A DNA stretch of 64,000 bases from Leptospira noguchii serovar Panama str. CZ214. Lineage in GTDB: Bacteria; Spirochaetota; Leptospiria; Leptospirales; Leptospiraceae. Location of the stretch: the NCBI RefSeq assembly GCF_000306255.2, contig NZ_AKWY02000019.1, positions 127,001 through 191,000 on the forward strand, given 5' to 3'. This document shows positions 34,404 to 49,307 of the stretch, one piece after another. The notes beneath the pieces were generated by a model that ran no database searches, had not been told where the DNA came from, and was given only the letters and a program-made list of their open reading frames with translations. Numbering within the stretch: the stretch's first letter is position 1; each line of letters begins with the position of its first letter. The position numbers and the translations under genes were made by a program.

Positions 34404-34940
34404 TCAAACTCCATCATATTCTTGTGTCGGTTGCAGAAGTAATGCTTTAAAATCCCATTTTCGTAAGTAATTGGCCACGGCTTCGGTTACAACGAGTAAT
34501 CCGGGACCATCTACAAGTCTAAAACTTTTTAAATCGTCTACTTTTTCAGACGAGATGACAATGGATTTAAATTTTCTAAGAGCATTAGGCGTAAACAGCG
34601 ATTTTTCTCGATCGATCGCATCGATTTCACCGATAAAGTTTACGGCGCTGAAATTATGATATTTTTCACCAGTGTCCACTCTACGTAAGGTCATTGGATA
34701 GGAGTCGAAATTTTTGACTCCTATTTCACTGAATGCTTGAATAAGTTTATCCGACATCACTGTCCAGCTCGTATCGAAGAAATCCGCCAGTTCAGTGCCG
34801 TACTCAGGATCGAGATCAAGTGTCCGTTGAGATATTGGTTCGGAAAATTTTTTACCAGAGATCCAGATACGATCCGTTGGAGTAACGATCTCTAAAGTGT
34901 TTGTCTCTTCGAAAAGGTTTTGTCGGCAAAAGTAGTACAT
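34404..34940 (-). CDS. Hypothetical protein, possibly Imm11 (DUF1629) immunity-like
   Basis: A 178-residue soluble protein starting MYYFCRQNLFEETNTLEIVTPTDRIWISGKKFSEP. The layout of a short N-terminal strand, an IWxxGxxF motif near residue 27, a central FSAVNFIGEIDAIDREKSLF and a C-terminal LVVTEAVANYLRKWDFKALLL (pattern VS..v.d.L...gl.G..F.p) resembles the Imm11/DUF1629 family of immunity proteins of polymorphic toxin systems. No toxin gene is next to it. The match is by impression only and a domain search would decide. The gene sits right after the decayed IS. Confidence 0.5.
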   Translation of the reverse strand: MYYFCRQNLFEETNTLEIVTPTDRIWISGKKFSEPISQRTLDLDPEYGTELADFFDTSWTVMSDKLIQAFSEIGVKNFDSYPMTLRRVDTGEKYHNFSAVNFIGEIDAIDREKSLFTPNALRKFKSIVISSEKVDDLKSFRLVDGPGLLVVTEAVANYLRKWDFKALLLQPTQEYDGV

Positions 34941-35198
34941 ATTCTAGATGCATAAACTATACAAGTGTCCTTTAAGTTTTTGTAAATCGATTTATCAGGT
35001 TTTATAATTTGTTGGATTTTACTTTATTCTAAAAGTGCATTTCAAAACCTTCTTGAAAAAATTAAAAATGAATATAAATCTCACAATTTAAAACGTAGTA
35101 AGGATCATTTTTTCGGTTTTACATTTCCAATTGAATTAGAGTTCTGAAAGATTTTGTTTTATTAGAATATTTCTGCAATTTGCTGATCGAAATAATAT
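34941..35198. other. AT-rich spacer
   Basis: No feature recognised. Confidence 0.3.
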
Positions 35199-35299
<101 letters not shown>

Positions 35300-35424
35300 G
35301 ATTATTAATTTTAAGTATGGTCTTTACTTTTTTAAATACACATTGTTGTTATTCGGATAAAACTTTTCGGAATTATATTCGAAAATCTAGAATTACTTTT
35401 ATAATTTTAGAGTTATCTGAAAAT
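35300..35424. other. AT-rich spacer
   Basis: No feature recognised between the MITE-like element and the TetR stop. Confidence 0.3.
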
Positions 35425-36036
35425 TCATTCCTCTAAAAGAATTTTTTGGAAATATAAAAAACCTTCGGTTAACGGATCGTCTTTTCCTCCACGACGACGT
35501 TTTAGCATATTCGTAAGATCTAATACCATCAATCCATACATCCAGGCCCACATCATTCTTGCGATTGCTGGATATTCTGATTTAGGTAGTTTGAATTCTT
35601 GGCTGGCACAACCGTTTCGTATGGTTTCTAAAAATACTCTATAACTGGTAGGTAAACTTGGGAATGCCTTTCGGTGCATGTGTCCATGAACTGTATTAAA
35701 CATTACTTTATGTAATTCTTTATTGTTTAAGGAAAAATCCCAATAAGCCCGTGCGATTCCCGCCAACTGTTCGAACGCGTTTTTTCCATTTTTCTGCGCG
35801 TTCCGTAAAAGTTGAGTTAATTCGGTTTCTCCTTTAGCAATCAGTACTTGTATAATTTCTTCCTGACTTTTGAAATGAGAATACGGACTTGCTACGCTGC
35901 AGTCCAATTTTTCGGCGATCTTTCTCATGGAAAGTCCGTCGATTCCTTTTTCTTGAAGGATTTCCATTGCAACTTGTACGATATTTTCTCTGTTTAAACT
36001 GTTTCTAGATCTTCTCTTATGCCGCGCCACTGTCAT
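35425..36036 (-). CDS. TetR/AcrR family regulator with WHG-type C-terminal domain
   Basis: A 203-residue regulator. Residues about 17-66 contain the DNA-binding domain (ENIVQVAMEILQEKGIDGLSMRKIAEKLDCSVASPYSHFKSQEEIIQVLI). The C-terminal half (FEQLAGIARAYWDFSLNNKELHKVMFNTVHG, MMWAWMYGLMVLDL) matches the TetR C-terminal family with a WHG-like motif. The protein starts with a basic tail (MTVARHKRRSRN) that may add DNA contacts. It diverges from the thiolase gene over about 980 bases; control of that gene is possible but no operator is evident. Confidence 0.87.
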   Translation of the reverse strand: MTVARHKRRSRNSLNRENIVQVAMEILQEKGIDGLSMRKIAEKLDCSVASPYSHFKSQEEIIQVLIAKGETELTQLLRNAQKNGKNAFEQLAGIARAYWDFSLNNKELHKVMFNTVHGHMHRKAFPSLPTSYRVFLETIRNGCASQEFKLPKSEYPAIARMMWAWMYGLMVLDLTNMLKRRRGGKDDPLTEGFLYFQKILLEE

Positions 36037-37015
36037 TTTTTAGGTTTTACTCTATCAAGTTATGAATCGTTAAATGTCTTTTTTATATTTGTAGTCTTTT
36101 TTATTCAATTCTACTTTATTAAAAAAATCAAACGAATAACAATAACTTGCTATTACGTTTTGATTCTTTCGTAAATTCCAATTTGTAATTTGTAATTTGT
36201 GTTTTCTGAAGTCGTATTTATGAGTTTCGTTTGGTTTTTTCGAGATGAAAAAATAGGCGGCTTTAATTTTATTCTACTTCTTGTGCTTGAAAGCAAAACC
36301 ATTTATATTTAAAGAAAGTTTTGAAAAAAATCGAAATTTTTTTAAGGACTTAGAGGAATGTTTTCTTTTATCGTTTGATAGGTGGAAAAAACTGTGAAAA
36401 TGAAATTTGTGGGAACTACCCAGATTTCAATTTTCTTACAAGACGGTTTCCAAAAAAATCGTAGGAGCTACTTCCATCACATTTTTCTGATGATTCTAAG
36501 ATCGCTTGTAGTCTTTTTCTTGAGCGGAAATGAGGAAAAAATTCTTAGGAATGAAAAAATAAAGGTATGATTTTTGTTTTTAGCAAAATGTCGATTTTAC
36601 ACTGGGTGTTCTAGAAAAAACGGGTTTATCTGGATCTAAAGTAGGAAATCAAACTAAGGTTTAATTTTTGCGTAGCGGAAATTAGTTTTTTAGAGTAGTA
36701 ATTTTGACCGAAGTTTTTGTTACGACAAAAATTCTTTATTTCAAAAATTTAGGATGAATCTTTAGAAACGTGATGGATTAAGATGGAAGAAACTCGGAAA
36801 AATGAAGTAATCATCTAAGATAGATTAGGTGAATTTTAAAGTGAAAATTTATACAACCCATTTGAACTTTTGTTATCATTTCAAATAAAATTGATTCTAT
36901 ACAAAATGAAATAAGTTATAAAAGTATTATGTTTTTATACTTACAATTTTTGTGGCGATCGATATTTTTTATATGGAATTTTAAAATTAGAATATTATAA
37001 TTATTAGGAGTAATT
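36037..37015. other. Long divergent intergenic region (979 bp)
   Basis: AT-rich. A TGTGGGAACTACC motif with GTAGGAGCTAC lies at 36406-36470, and AATTTGTAATTTGTAATTTG at about 36181 is a short direct repeat. An open frame at 36382-36570 lacks coding character. The SD AGGAG for the thiolase is at 37005-37009. The unusual length between TetR and thiolase genes could hold an unseen regulator site or small RNA. Confidence 0.4.
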
Positions 37016-38197
37016 ATGGAAGAGGCGGTTATACTGGATGGGATTAGAACTCCGTTCGGAAATTTCGGAGGAACCTTAAAAGATTTAAGTGCGGTCGATC
37101 TGGGAGTTTTGGCTTCTAAGGCTATTTTGGAGAAAACGGGAGTTTCTCCGGACGCGATTGGAGAATCGATTTTTGGAAACGTAATTCCTACTGGAAAAGA
37201 GGCAATTTATCTTGCACGTCATATCGGTCTGAAAACGGGTCTCCCTTTAGTAGTTCCCGCTTTGACTCTCAATCGTCTTTGTGGTTCTGGCATGGAAGCT
37301 ATTATCCAAGCAGCAAAAAAGATTTATCTAGGTGATGCGGACGCGGTTCTTGCGGGTGGGGTGGAATCGATGAGCAATGCTCCTTACGTTGTGCGTAACG
37401 CACGTTGGGGAGTTCGTTACGGTTCAGCAGAATTTGAGGATACTTTAGAACAAGGTCTTACCGATCAATATGTAGGTTTGATCATGGGTCAGACCGCTGA
37501 AAACCTTGCTGATCAGTATAAAATTTCCAGACAAGAACAGGATGAATGGGCAGGGATCTCTCAAACGCGTGCCGAAAAAGCTACTTTGGAAGGACGTCTC
37601 AAAGAAGAAATTTTTGCCGTTACGATTCCGGGTAAAAAACCTGTTATATTAGAAAAAGATGAATTTATTAAGGGTGCCGCTGGTGTTGATAAACTGGGAA
37701 CTCTAAAAGCGGTTTTTAGAGAAGGTGGAACCGTAACTGCTGGAAACGCTTCTGGTTTAAACGACGGTGCTGCTGCTACAATCGTGGCTTCTTCCTCTTA
37801 TGCTAAGAAGTTAGGTAAAAAACCTTTGGCGATTATCCGAGGTTATGGTCACGCCGGTTGTGATCCTGCTAAAATGGGGATTGGTCCGGCGCTTGCGATT
37901 CCGGCTGCTTTAAAAAAAGCGGGTCTTAAACTTTCGGATATGAGTTTAGTGGAAGTAAATGAAGCTTTTGCAGCTCAATATCTTGCGGTTCAAAAAGAAC
38001 TAGGACTCAATCCGGAGATTACCAATGTAAATGGTGGTGCTGTAGCGATCGGACATCCTTTAGGAGCTTCCGGCGCCAGAGTTACGATTACACTGGCGTA
38101 CGAACTCAAAAGAAGAAAAGCGAAATACGGAGTTGCTTCCCTTTGTATTGGAGGTGGTCAGGGAATTGCGCTCGTTTTGGAAAATCCAGAAGTATAA
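37016..38197 (+). CDS. Acetyl-CoA C-acetyltransferase (thiolase)
   Basis: A 393-residue thiolase that condenses two acetyl-CoA or cleaves 3-ketoacyl-CoA in the cytoplasm. The nucleophile is Cys89 (RLCGSGMEA), and His347 ([12 protein letters not shown]) and Cys377 (SLCIGGGQG) complete the active site. [11 protein letters not shown] and VNEAFAAQ are other family motifs. The length equals biosynthetic/degradative thiolases such as AtoB and FadA; the sequence does not decide between them. AGGAG lies seven bases before the ATG. It is followed by a strong terminator. Confidence 0.93.
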   Translation: MEEAVILDGIRTPFGNFGGTLKDLSAVDLGVLASKAILEKTGVSPDAIGESIFGNVIPTGKEAIYLARHIGLKTGLPLVVPALTLNRLCGSGMEAIIQAAKKIYLGDADAVLAGGVESMSNAPYVVRNARWGVRYGSAEFEDTLEQGLTDQYVGLIMGQTAENLADQYKISRQEQDEWAGISQTRAEKATLEGRLKEEIFAVTIPGKKPVILEKDEFIKGAAGVDKLGTLKAVFREGGTVTAGNASGLNDGAAATIVASSSYAKKLGKKPLAIIRGYGHAGCDPAKMGIGPALAIPAALKKAGLKLSDMSLVEVNEAFAAQYLAVQKELGLNPEITNVNGGAVAIGHPLGASGARVTITLAYELKRRKAKYGVASLCIGGGQGIALVLENPEV

Positions 38198-38220
38198 TTA
38201 ATATTTCGTATAACGTTTTG

Positions 38221-38247
38221 CAAGGCTCGAAAAGAGCCTTGTTGTTT
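38221..38247 (+). terminator. Intrinsic terminator of the thiolase gene
   Basis: CAAGGCTC and GAGCCTTG form a perfect eight-bp stem with loop GAAAA, followed by TTGTTTA. It starts 23 bases after the stop. Confidence 0.85.
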
Positions 38248-38368
38248 ATGTCTTGAGAGTAGGTGAGATTTTTTTGTAAGAACTTTACACTCAGACGGAT
38301 TGTGAATGCTTAAACCAAAACTTAAATTACGTAGTCTTCGATTGGTAGAGATGGTTTTAATTGAATAT

Positions 38369-38466
38369 TAGAATTATTTAAAAATGAATTCTGTTTTTAT
38401 TTTTTGGGAACGCTAGATTGAAGTAGTTTTGTTAATTCGCCACTATGGAATTTTTCAACAACTCTA
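38369..38466. repeat. MITE-like element with diverged left end
   Basis: Left end TAGAATTATTTAAAAATGAA (diverged), right end TTTTTCAACAACTCTA. GTAGTTTTGTTAATTCGCCA is shared with the 28299 copy. It sits between two convergent genes. Confidence 0.7.
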
Positions 38467-38477
38467 TGATCGATTTG

Positions 38478-39805
<1,328 letters not shown>

Positions 39806-39809
<4 letters not shown>

Positions 39810-40387
39810 CTCGATACCTTATCTCGAAGACGAGTTAAATCTTCTCTTAGTTTTTCAAGGGTTTTGGAAAGTTTTCTATGGCGATTAATTATTTCTGAAT
39901 ATTCATAAATTTTAAATTTTATCCCGTCTTTTTTTTGGTCCTCCTCTGGAGTGATAGGGATTGATTTAAAAATTTCGGAAGATGTTTCGAACTCCCGAGT
40001 GAGTTTTAGATATTCTGTCGAACAAGCGGAAAAAAATTCTGGAGAAAGATTTTGTCTGGAAGTTTCTATCTGTTTTCCGAGAGATTCTGTTGCCGTTTTT
40101 AAAAACGAAAAAAGGGATTGGTTGTCTTGAACCAGTTCGTTCAGAGATTCTTGAAGATGGATTTCAGTTTTACTTTTAGAATGAAGGATTCCTCTTTTTG
40201 CCTTCCAGTAAATCAGATAAATTAGAATTACGGATGTGATAAAAATAAAAGAGAATAGGAAAAAGGTTCTTTTTTGGTAGATCCATTCCAAAGTTTCCCA
40301 TTGGAACAAATCGGGAGAATAGGTCGCTAAAGCTAAACCGATTAAAATCATTCCTGTGGAAAAGTAATAGAATATACGAATCGCCAT
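39806..40387 (-). CDS. Small membrane protein with coiled coil, coupled to the amidase
   Basis: A 193-residue protein with two membrane spans (about 8-24 and 42-60) and a cytoplasmic or periplasmic C-terminal half that is charged and helical ([35 protein letters not shown] and [23 protein letters not shown]), likely coiled coil. It overlaps the amidase start by four bases. That coupling suggests it helps place or regulate the amidase at the envelope, but I recognise no family. Confidence 0.7.
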
Positions 40388-40496
40388 TCCGTTTCATAAC
40401 ACATCTATAGGTCATACTTGTCAAGGAACCTTCTGGTCTTAGGAAAACTCTTACATAAGTTAAGATTCTACTTCTATTTTTCCGATATTCAAAGAG

Positions 40497-40649
40497 ATGC
40501 AAGAACCTACTCTAAAACCGAATTTTCAATCTAAGGTAGTAAATTTCGGTCTTTATAAAATCAAAAAAGCCCTTAAGGAAGAAGGATTTGAAGTCGTGGA
40601 AAAACCCAACGGAAAAATCGTTTTAGTAATTCGAGTTGGGAAAAAATGA
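40497..40649 (+). CDS. Small hypothetical protein (50 aa)
   Basis: Reads MQEPTLKPNFQSKVVNFGLY then KIKKALKEEGFEVVEKPNGKIVLVIRVGKK. It is basic, with a helix-strand-strand pattern and no membrane segment. It diverges from the membrane protein at 39806. No clear ribosome site is present before the ATG, so expression is uncertain; the regular amino acid pattern argues that it is real. Confidence 0.5.
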   Translation: MQEPTLKPNFQSKVVNFGLYKIKKALKEEGFEVVEKPNGKIVLVIRVGKK

Positions 40650-40809
40650 TATGTAGGTTTTATCGTTTCAAATTTTCAAGAAAATTTACAACCTTCGGTG
40701 ATTGATAAAGTAGCAGTTTCTACATTTTCTGAATTTATTTGTAAAATCCGGATTTATGTTAGTTTCCACAAGTTCAAGATTTTATAATATTCTTATTTTT
40801 TAATTCCGT

Positions 40810-41619
40810 TTACATTGCGTCCGGATCTACATCTGGAAGTTCTACTACTTCTTCTTTTTGGGGCTCAGGTTTTAAAAATTCTCCACATTTCTCTTTGAGT
40901 TGGTCGTGTATTTTCCACTTGTCTCCGGCGAGAGGCATAACTCTGAGATAAAGTCTATAGTTTCGGATAGAACCTCTACAATAGCCTCCTTTCAAATACA
41001 ATTGACCGAGTAGTTTTCTGGCTGCGGGATGTGCCGGTTCTAATTCGATCACTTGATTGGCAAGTCTAACTGCTTTATCCGGGTTATTTGCTACAAGTTT
41101 TCTTGCTTCTTCCCAGGCCGGAAGAGTTTCCTTTTCGTACTTTCTATAAAGATCCGTATTCCCCATTTGAAACAGACGAAAGATGATCGCGTCTTCTTTT
41201 CCGTTTCGACAAATTCCGTACCAAACGTCCTCTTCTTTTTCGGTAATTCGGTTGGCTCTGATTCCTGCAAGTCTGGAACCGTCTATACAACCTGTGGCTT
41301 CAAAAAGATCTTTCATTGCTTGTGGAGAAGTTGCCAGAATTCTTCTGGTTTTGTTTTCAAAACTTGCGATCTCGTCTTCCGGAAGAGAATCTTCCGGGTT
41401 TGGAAGATCTTGTAAGCCGGATAAAACTCTTAACTTGATGTTAGATTCTAACACCCATTCTGGCAAGTTGAGGGATTTTAAAAATTCATCTTCTTTTGGA
41501 AAAATTCTCCGATAGGCGGAACATTCCGAAAGAAAAAGAAAAAAGAAAAATAAAAAGAATAATCGAATACAATAGGTGAAATAAAAGCCGGAGAGAATTT
41601 TTCGAATCATCGATAACAA
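40810..41619 (-). CDS. Lipoprotein with TPR-like C-terminal region
   Basis: A 269-residue protein with a long signal ([22 protein letters not shown]; a lipobox-like SEC at residue 33). The mature part contains [30 protein letters not shown] and, in the last third, [44 protein letters not shown], which fits one or two tetratricopeptide repeats. The C-terminal tail is acidic and proline-rich. It lies divergently to ribH. Likely an envelope scaffold protein; function unknown. Confidence 0.75.
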   Translation of the reverse strand: MLSMIRKILSGFYFTYCIRLFFLFFFFLFLSECSAYRRIFPKEDEFLKSLNLPEWVLESNIKLRVLSGLQDLPNPEDSLPEDEIASFENKTRRILATSPQAMKDLFEATGCIDGSRLAGIRANRITEKEEDVWYGICRNGKEDAIIFRLFQMGNTDLYRKYEKETLPAWEEARKLVANNPDKAVRLANQVIELEPAHPAARKLLGQLYLKGGYCRGSIRNYRLYLRVMPLAGDKWKIHDQLKEKCGEFLKPEPQKEEVVELPDVDPDAM

Positions 41620-41639
41620 GAGATTTATCCTTGACTATA

Positions 41640-41664
41640 ATATTAGGACAAAATGTTCTAATAT
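41640..41664. promoter_or_regulatory. Inverted repeat upstream of ribH
   Basis: ATATTAGGACA at 41640-41650 and TGTTCTAATAT at 41654-41664 form an 11-bp inverted repeat with one mismatch around AAA. It lies in the divergent spacer between the lipoprotein and ribH, with TATAAT overlapping its left edge (41635-41640), so it may be a protein-binding operator. The regulator is not known. There is no room for an FMN riboswitch here. Confidence 0.5.
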
Positions 41665-41693
41665 AGATATTTTAATTTACCACAATGGTAAGA

Positions 41694-42184
<491 letters not shown>

Positions 42185-42593
42185 ATGTCAGCCAGACGTA
42201 CTTCCAGAGAAATCGCCGTAATGGCACTTTACCAATTGGAACTGACTCAACCTCCTTTAAAAGAGGTTCTCAAGTTTAAATGGTACGATAAAAAAACGGA
42301 ACCTGAAGAAAGGGATTTTGCCATTTCTATCGTAAATGGGGTTGTGAAAAATCAAGAACAGATCGATACTCTAATTAAGAAATACTCCAAAAATTGGGAC
42401 TTTTCAAGAATCAGTATCGTAAACAAAGCGATTCTACGTTTGTCTATATACGCGTTGTTATATACCTGGGAAGTTCCAAAGAATGTTACGATCGATGAAG
42501 CGGTAGAACTTACAAAAGAATTTGAAAGTGAAGAATCTGCTCGGTTTGTAAACGGAGTCTTAGACGCAATTCTCAAAAACGAAATCAAATCCG

Positions 42594-42601
<8 letters not shown>
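42185..42601 (+). CDS. nusB: Transcription antitermination factor NusB
   Basis: A 138-residue all-helical protein. [19 protein letters not shown] at the N-terminus is the arginine-rich RNA-binding helix, and [26 protein letters not shown] with FVNGVLDAI are the other family motifs. NusB with NusE binds boxA RNA and helps antitermination at rRNA operons. The ATG abuts the ribH stop, and the next gene starts eight bases before its own stop. Confidence 0.95.
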
Positions 42602-44656
<2,055 letters not shown>

Positions 44657-44660
<4 letters not shown>

Positions 44661-45997
44661 AAAATTACTTCTTAGCGTTTTTGATTTCATTCCTTTTTAT
44701 AACTTCGATCCAAGCAGCCGAAACACCTAAAGACGAATTTAAAGAAAAAGTATTCAATTTTTCTAAATCACAAGCTACTGCGATTGCAGAGATACGAGCC
44801 AAAAACAGATTGGATCTCGTAAAAGAATTACCTAATATTTTTCAAAATGAATCTATTGAAGAAAAGGCTCAGATTGCAATTTTAAAACTATTTTCTGAAT
44901 TAGAGGATTTGGACAACCTCGCGCCGAATTGGGTGGGGGTTTTAGACTTGGTCTTTCAAAATACGACTAACGTAAGTTTGAAAAAAGAAATTCTGTTATT
45001 GGCTGAGAAGAAAAAAGAAAAACGACTGATTTATTCGGTGATCGCGGCGTTTAGTGATCCTGAGACACAAGTAAGAACTCTAAGTTATCGACTGATGAAT
45101 TTGTTGAAAGACGATAGAGCGTTACCGATTTTACTCGATATGTCTTTATCTAAAGATCCGGTACATAGAATGTATTTTTTGGAATCGTCTTTGATCATTA
45201 AGGACGAAAGGATTCAAAATCAGATTCATAAATTGGCAAATGATGAAAGTTCGGGAGTCAGAAAAAAATATCTCATAACAATCAATCGACTTGGAATGAC
45301 TGAAAAATTTTCGCAGTTTCAAAAATCTGCCACCAGCGATCCTGACGATGACGTCAAGATGGTTGCATTAGAAATTCTTAAAAATAAAAAAATCCGTCAA
45401 TATCTATCTTTGTTTTACAAAGGGCTTAACGATCCTAATCCGGATATACGAAGAATTTCTTTAGAAGCGTTATTGCTCTATCAAGATAAACAAGGAGCCA
45501 AAGCGGTATCAGACCAATTGATAAAGGAAGACAATTCTTTTTTAAAGGCGAGAATGATTGATCTATTGTTGGATCTTGGAAACAACGGAGGAGGGCAAGG
45601 AATTCTTGCGGTGTTGACTAATGCAGAAGAAACGGAGTTGAGAACAAAAGCGGCTTACGCGGTAGGGAAACTAGGAGCAAATACAACTGCGGTTGAACTT
45701 ACAAAAATTCTATCAGAAGAAAAAGAGAATGCGGTCAAGTGGCAACTCATTCATTCTTTAGGAGAGCTTAAAGATAAAAATGCAGTACCTGCGTTACTCG
45801 TGCTTGCTAGAAATCCGAGAGAAAAACTAAATTTAAGAATTGAGGCAGTTAACACGATCCGAACGATCAATGATCCGGATAGTCTACCCTCTATCTTTGA
45901 AGCCTATGTATCCGAAAATGAACAAGCTCTTCGTACCGAATTAGAAAACACATTACGCGAAATTTTAAACCTAAAATTCCCGCCTAAAATTCCTTGA
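44657..45997 (+). CDS. Exported HEAT-repeat protein, probable CTG start
   Basis: About 446 residues. The conventional start would be TTG at 44681, but the same frame continues upstream to CTG at 44657-44659, which lies after GGGAGGG at an ideal distance and yields [21 protein letters not shown], a complete signal peptide. The CTG overlaps the TGA of the TPR gene. The mature part is a run of about ten HEAT repeats ([77 protein letters not shown]). Together with the TPR protein it probably forms an envelope scaffold. A MITE-like element begins eight bases after the stop. Confidence 0.8.
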
Positions 45998-46004
45998 ACA
46001 TAAA

Positions 46005-46108
46005 TAGAGTTGTTGAAAAACTCCATAGTGAGGTTTAATAAAACTGCTTCAATCGACCGTTTCCAGAAAACAAAAACTAAGTAGCGAATTAATTTTTCAA
46101 CAACTCTA
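46005..46108. repeat. MITE-like element, TAGAGTTGTTGA ends
   Basis: TAGAGTTGTTGAAAAACTCC at the left, AATTTTTCAACAACTCTA at the right, with CTTCAATCGACCGTTTCC inside. It lies directly after the HEAT gene and could act as a terminator there. Confidence 0.85.
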
Positions 46109-46602
46109 ATATTTTTTTACCACCTAACTTAAGTTAGGCGCTTACGAAGTAAAAAATATTTTCTAATGGTAGTTCCTACAATCCATGTCTCCTCTGTGAA
46201 AGTTTAGCACTCCTAATGCTGGAATTTATAACTGGATGGGCGAGAAAAATTTGCTTTAGACTTTAATATAAGAACTTGTCTTAAAACCCAAAGAATTTTA
46301 CGCGATCATTCTTTAGAAATTTTTAATAAAAAGTAGTTCCTACAAATTAAATCGTATTTGGTAATTTGTGAACTTTCGAGCAGTTTGAATCTTATTAAAT
46401 TTTTATGGCAGTTCCCACATTGGACGGTTTTGTGACAAGTTCTAAATAAGTTCGATTCAATTTGTGGGAACTACCATAAACAGAAATCTAACACACGGTA
46501 AAATTTTCAAAATGTAGAAACTCTTACAAACTGAGATTTTACGATAAAACTTTAAACTGTGGGAGTTCATACTTTTAGAAAATTCTATCTAACGAATTCA
46601 AT
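46109..46602. repeat. Gene-free region with repeat modules
   Basis: CACCTAACTTAAGTTAGGCG near 46121 is a short palindrome. Bases about 46272-46420 repeat the module at 1103-1245. TGTGGGAACTACC (46462) and GTAGAAACTC (46512) belong to the GTGGGAAC motif class. No gene. Confidence 0.55.
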
Positions 46603-47443
46603 TTATTTTACGTTTATAAATTCTAGATCCTGTTTTTGAAACCAACCTAAATTATAGACATTGTTTTTTATGTAAGGAGAAGGAATCAAAACGAAATACC
46701 AATCAGACATTTCTTTATCGTTCAAACCGTTTGAAAGTGCAAAACCTTCAAAATTTGTATTGTATGAATCGATAATATTACCCTGAATTTTTTGATCTGA
46801 ACAAGGATCTGGAATTTCTTTGTTGTCGATCACCAAGGCTGTTCTTAATTTCGCAGAACTTTTAGAAACTCTAAAACGTTTGAAATATTCGAGTTGTGTA
46901 GGCTGATGTAAAACTCCAGAATAAGAAACGGAAATTTGACTTTTAAGTTGATTGGAGTTGAAATCAAAATTAAGAATTTCTAAAGAACCATATTGAATAC
47001 AACAACAAGAAGGAGTTTTTATAAAAAACGTCACAAATTTTTGAGAACGTTTAAAATCCACGATCATAGAGCAATTTGTAACCCTTAGAAGTGTTTAAAT
47101 AAATTAGTACAAAATCCTGAGTAGGATATTCAGGATCATAAATTAAATCTAATTTGCCGTCTTGATTGAAATCGACTTGATGAAAGTTTTTAAGACGATT
47201 GGTTTGTTCGATTTCGTTAAATGTTTTTAAGACTTCGGATTTAGATCCTTTATTGATTTTGTTTTTGAGAAGATTGAAATCAATTTGAGTTTCTAGGTTT
47301 TTCCAATGAACTCTATGATCTTTTTGAATATGTTTTAGAATTTCACTCGTTTGTTCTAAATCTAATTTCCAATTTTCACCAAACAAAGAAATAGAAACAA
47401 AAAAGAAAATAGTCGCTATAATTGGAAAGATATAAAAATACAT
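46603..47443 (-). pseudogene. Exported protein of unknown function, split in two frames
   Basis: The first frame (47051-47443, 130 residues) has a signal sequence (MYFYIFPIIATIFFFVSISLFG) and contains VDFNQDGKLDLIYDPEYPTQDFVLIYLNTSKGYKLLYDRGF, an FG-GAP/VCBS-like DxNxDGxxD calcium-binding repeat. The second (46603-47067, 154 residues) begins in the last codons of the first in another frame and has no signal. With one base fewer in GGATTTTAAACG the text would read LLYDRGFKRSQKFVTFFIKT and continue as one protein of about 280 residues, so I read this as one gene with a single-base frameshift. Two coupled genes are the alternative. Confidence 0.6.
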
Positions 47444-47673
47444 TCAAACCTCTTTACGATAGATTTTACAGAGTTTTTAAAACTGTTTGAAAAAATAAAA
47501 CGAAATCAATTCAAAACTGTTCGGTAAATTGAAAATTAAATTTTTAGAAAAGGTTTGGCCTTTTACAAATTATCTCGTTTTGCGATCATTTTACTTTAAG
47601 GATAATGTAAGAAACTAACCTAGTTACGTAAAAACGGACACCTTTTTCTCAGCAAATGAGGTAAAGGTGAAAA

Positions 47674-47968
47674 ATGAATAAAAAAGGAAAATACTCTCCG
47701 GAGTTTAAAGAACAGCAGTAAAGCGAACGCTTTCAGGATCGTTTACGATAAAAGAAGTCGCCGAGTCCTTGGGAATCAGTTATTTTGTGTTACGACAATG
47801 GAGAACAGAAAACTTGAAGAAGTCGGAACAACAAAATCCACCAACGGATAAGCAGTTAAAAGAGATCGAAGAACTGAAAAAACTACGGAAGGAAAATCAG
47901 AAACTCAAGGAAGAGAACGCTATCCTAAAAAAGTTTGCAGCCATGCTTTCGAGAGAACAAAATCCCGA

Positions 47969-47972
<4 letters not shown>
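47674..47972 (+). pseudogene. IS3-family OrfA, frameshifted
   Basis: Starts MNKKGKYSPEFKEQ, then runs into TAA. Restoring one G (CAG GCA GTA AAG CGA) gives EQAVKRTLSGSFTIKEVAESLGISYFVLRQW, the helix-turn-helix of IS3 OrfA, followed by a leucine-zipper region (LKKLRKENQKLKEENAILKKFAAML). The deletion near 47716-47718 means only the C-terminal 67 residues are in an open frame. Confidence 0.8.
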
Positions 47973-48820
<848 letters not shown>

Positions 48821-48852
48821 AAAATGTGTCCAATTAACCGTGACTAGGCTAA

Positions 48853-49186
48853 ACCTATAGTTCTGAAAAAACTGAAATCTGAGCTTTATAGATCAATTCC
48901 TTAAATTTGGGAACTATTACAATTTAAAAAAATAGAAGTTTATAACTGTCGTATTCAAGTGTGGGAACTCTTACAGAACTTAGGTTTGTCCGTAAAATGA
49001 TGTAGGAACTCTTACTTTTAGAACTTGTTTGTAATACCGTGATCTGTGATAGTTCCCACATTTTTGAAAATTTCACTTACAAAAAATTGAATAGGTTTTG
49101 AAATTGAAACCATCAGTTTATAAGTAAGTTTTGATTCTAAAAAAATACTTGTATTTTTAAAGAATCAAATTAATCCTGAACGTTAT
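48853..49186. promoter_or_regulatory. leuA upstream region with possible promoter
   Basis: Bases 48895-49080 carry GTGGGAAC/GTTCCCAC motifs of the dispersed class. TTGATT at 49131-49136 and TATTTT at 49152-49157 (15-base spacing) could be -35 and -10 of the leu leader transcript; this is tentative. No gene. Confidence 0.4.
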
Positions 49187-49246
49187 ATGTTTCGCAATGT
49201 AACTCTACTACTGCTTTCTATTGAGCTTTTACTCCTCCTTAGTTAG
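49187..49246 (+). CDS. leuL: Leucine leader peptide
   Basis: The frame ATG to TAG encodes MFRNVTLLLLSIELLLLLS: nine leucines in 19 residues, in two runs of four and five. It ends 125 bases before leuA and inside the first strand of an attenuator. Leader peptides rich in the end product's amino acid control operons by ribosome stalling, so stalling at scarce Leu-tRNA here would favour the antiterminator. No strong SD is visible before the ATG, which is the weakest point. Confidence 0.85.
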   Translation: MFRNVTLLLLSIELLLLLS

Positions 49247-49307
49247 GGGGAGCCGGTAGAGTTGTAAAAAAATACACGAGCCTGCTCCTCCTGGAGTGGG
49301 CTTTTTT
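49201..49307 (+). promoter_or_regulatory. Leucine transcription attenuator of leuA
   Basis: Three competing structures can be drawn. Pause hairpin: AACTCTAC (49201-49208) with GTAGAGTT (49256-49263), plus inner CTCCTCC (49232-49238) with GGGGGAG (49246-49252). Antiterminator: GGGGGAGC (49246-49253) with GCTCCTCC (49284-49291). Terminator: 49280-49301 followed by six T. The leader peptide's leucine codons overlap the first strand, so ribosome position decides which forms. Full cis-acting design is visible in sequence; regulation itself is inferred. Confidence 0.85.
49280..49307 (+). terminator. Attenuator terminator
   Basis: GCCTGCTCC and GGAGTGGGC form a nine-bp stem (two G-U pairs) with loop TCCT, followed by TTTTTT. 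It lies 64 bases before the leuA start. Confidence 0.9.

Noticed and set aside
36382..36570. 62-residue frame between TetR and thiolase
   Set aside because: Covers a GTGGGAAC-type repeat fragment and has no coding features.
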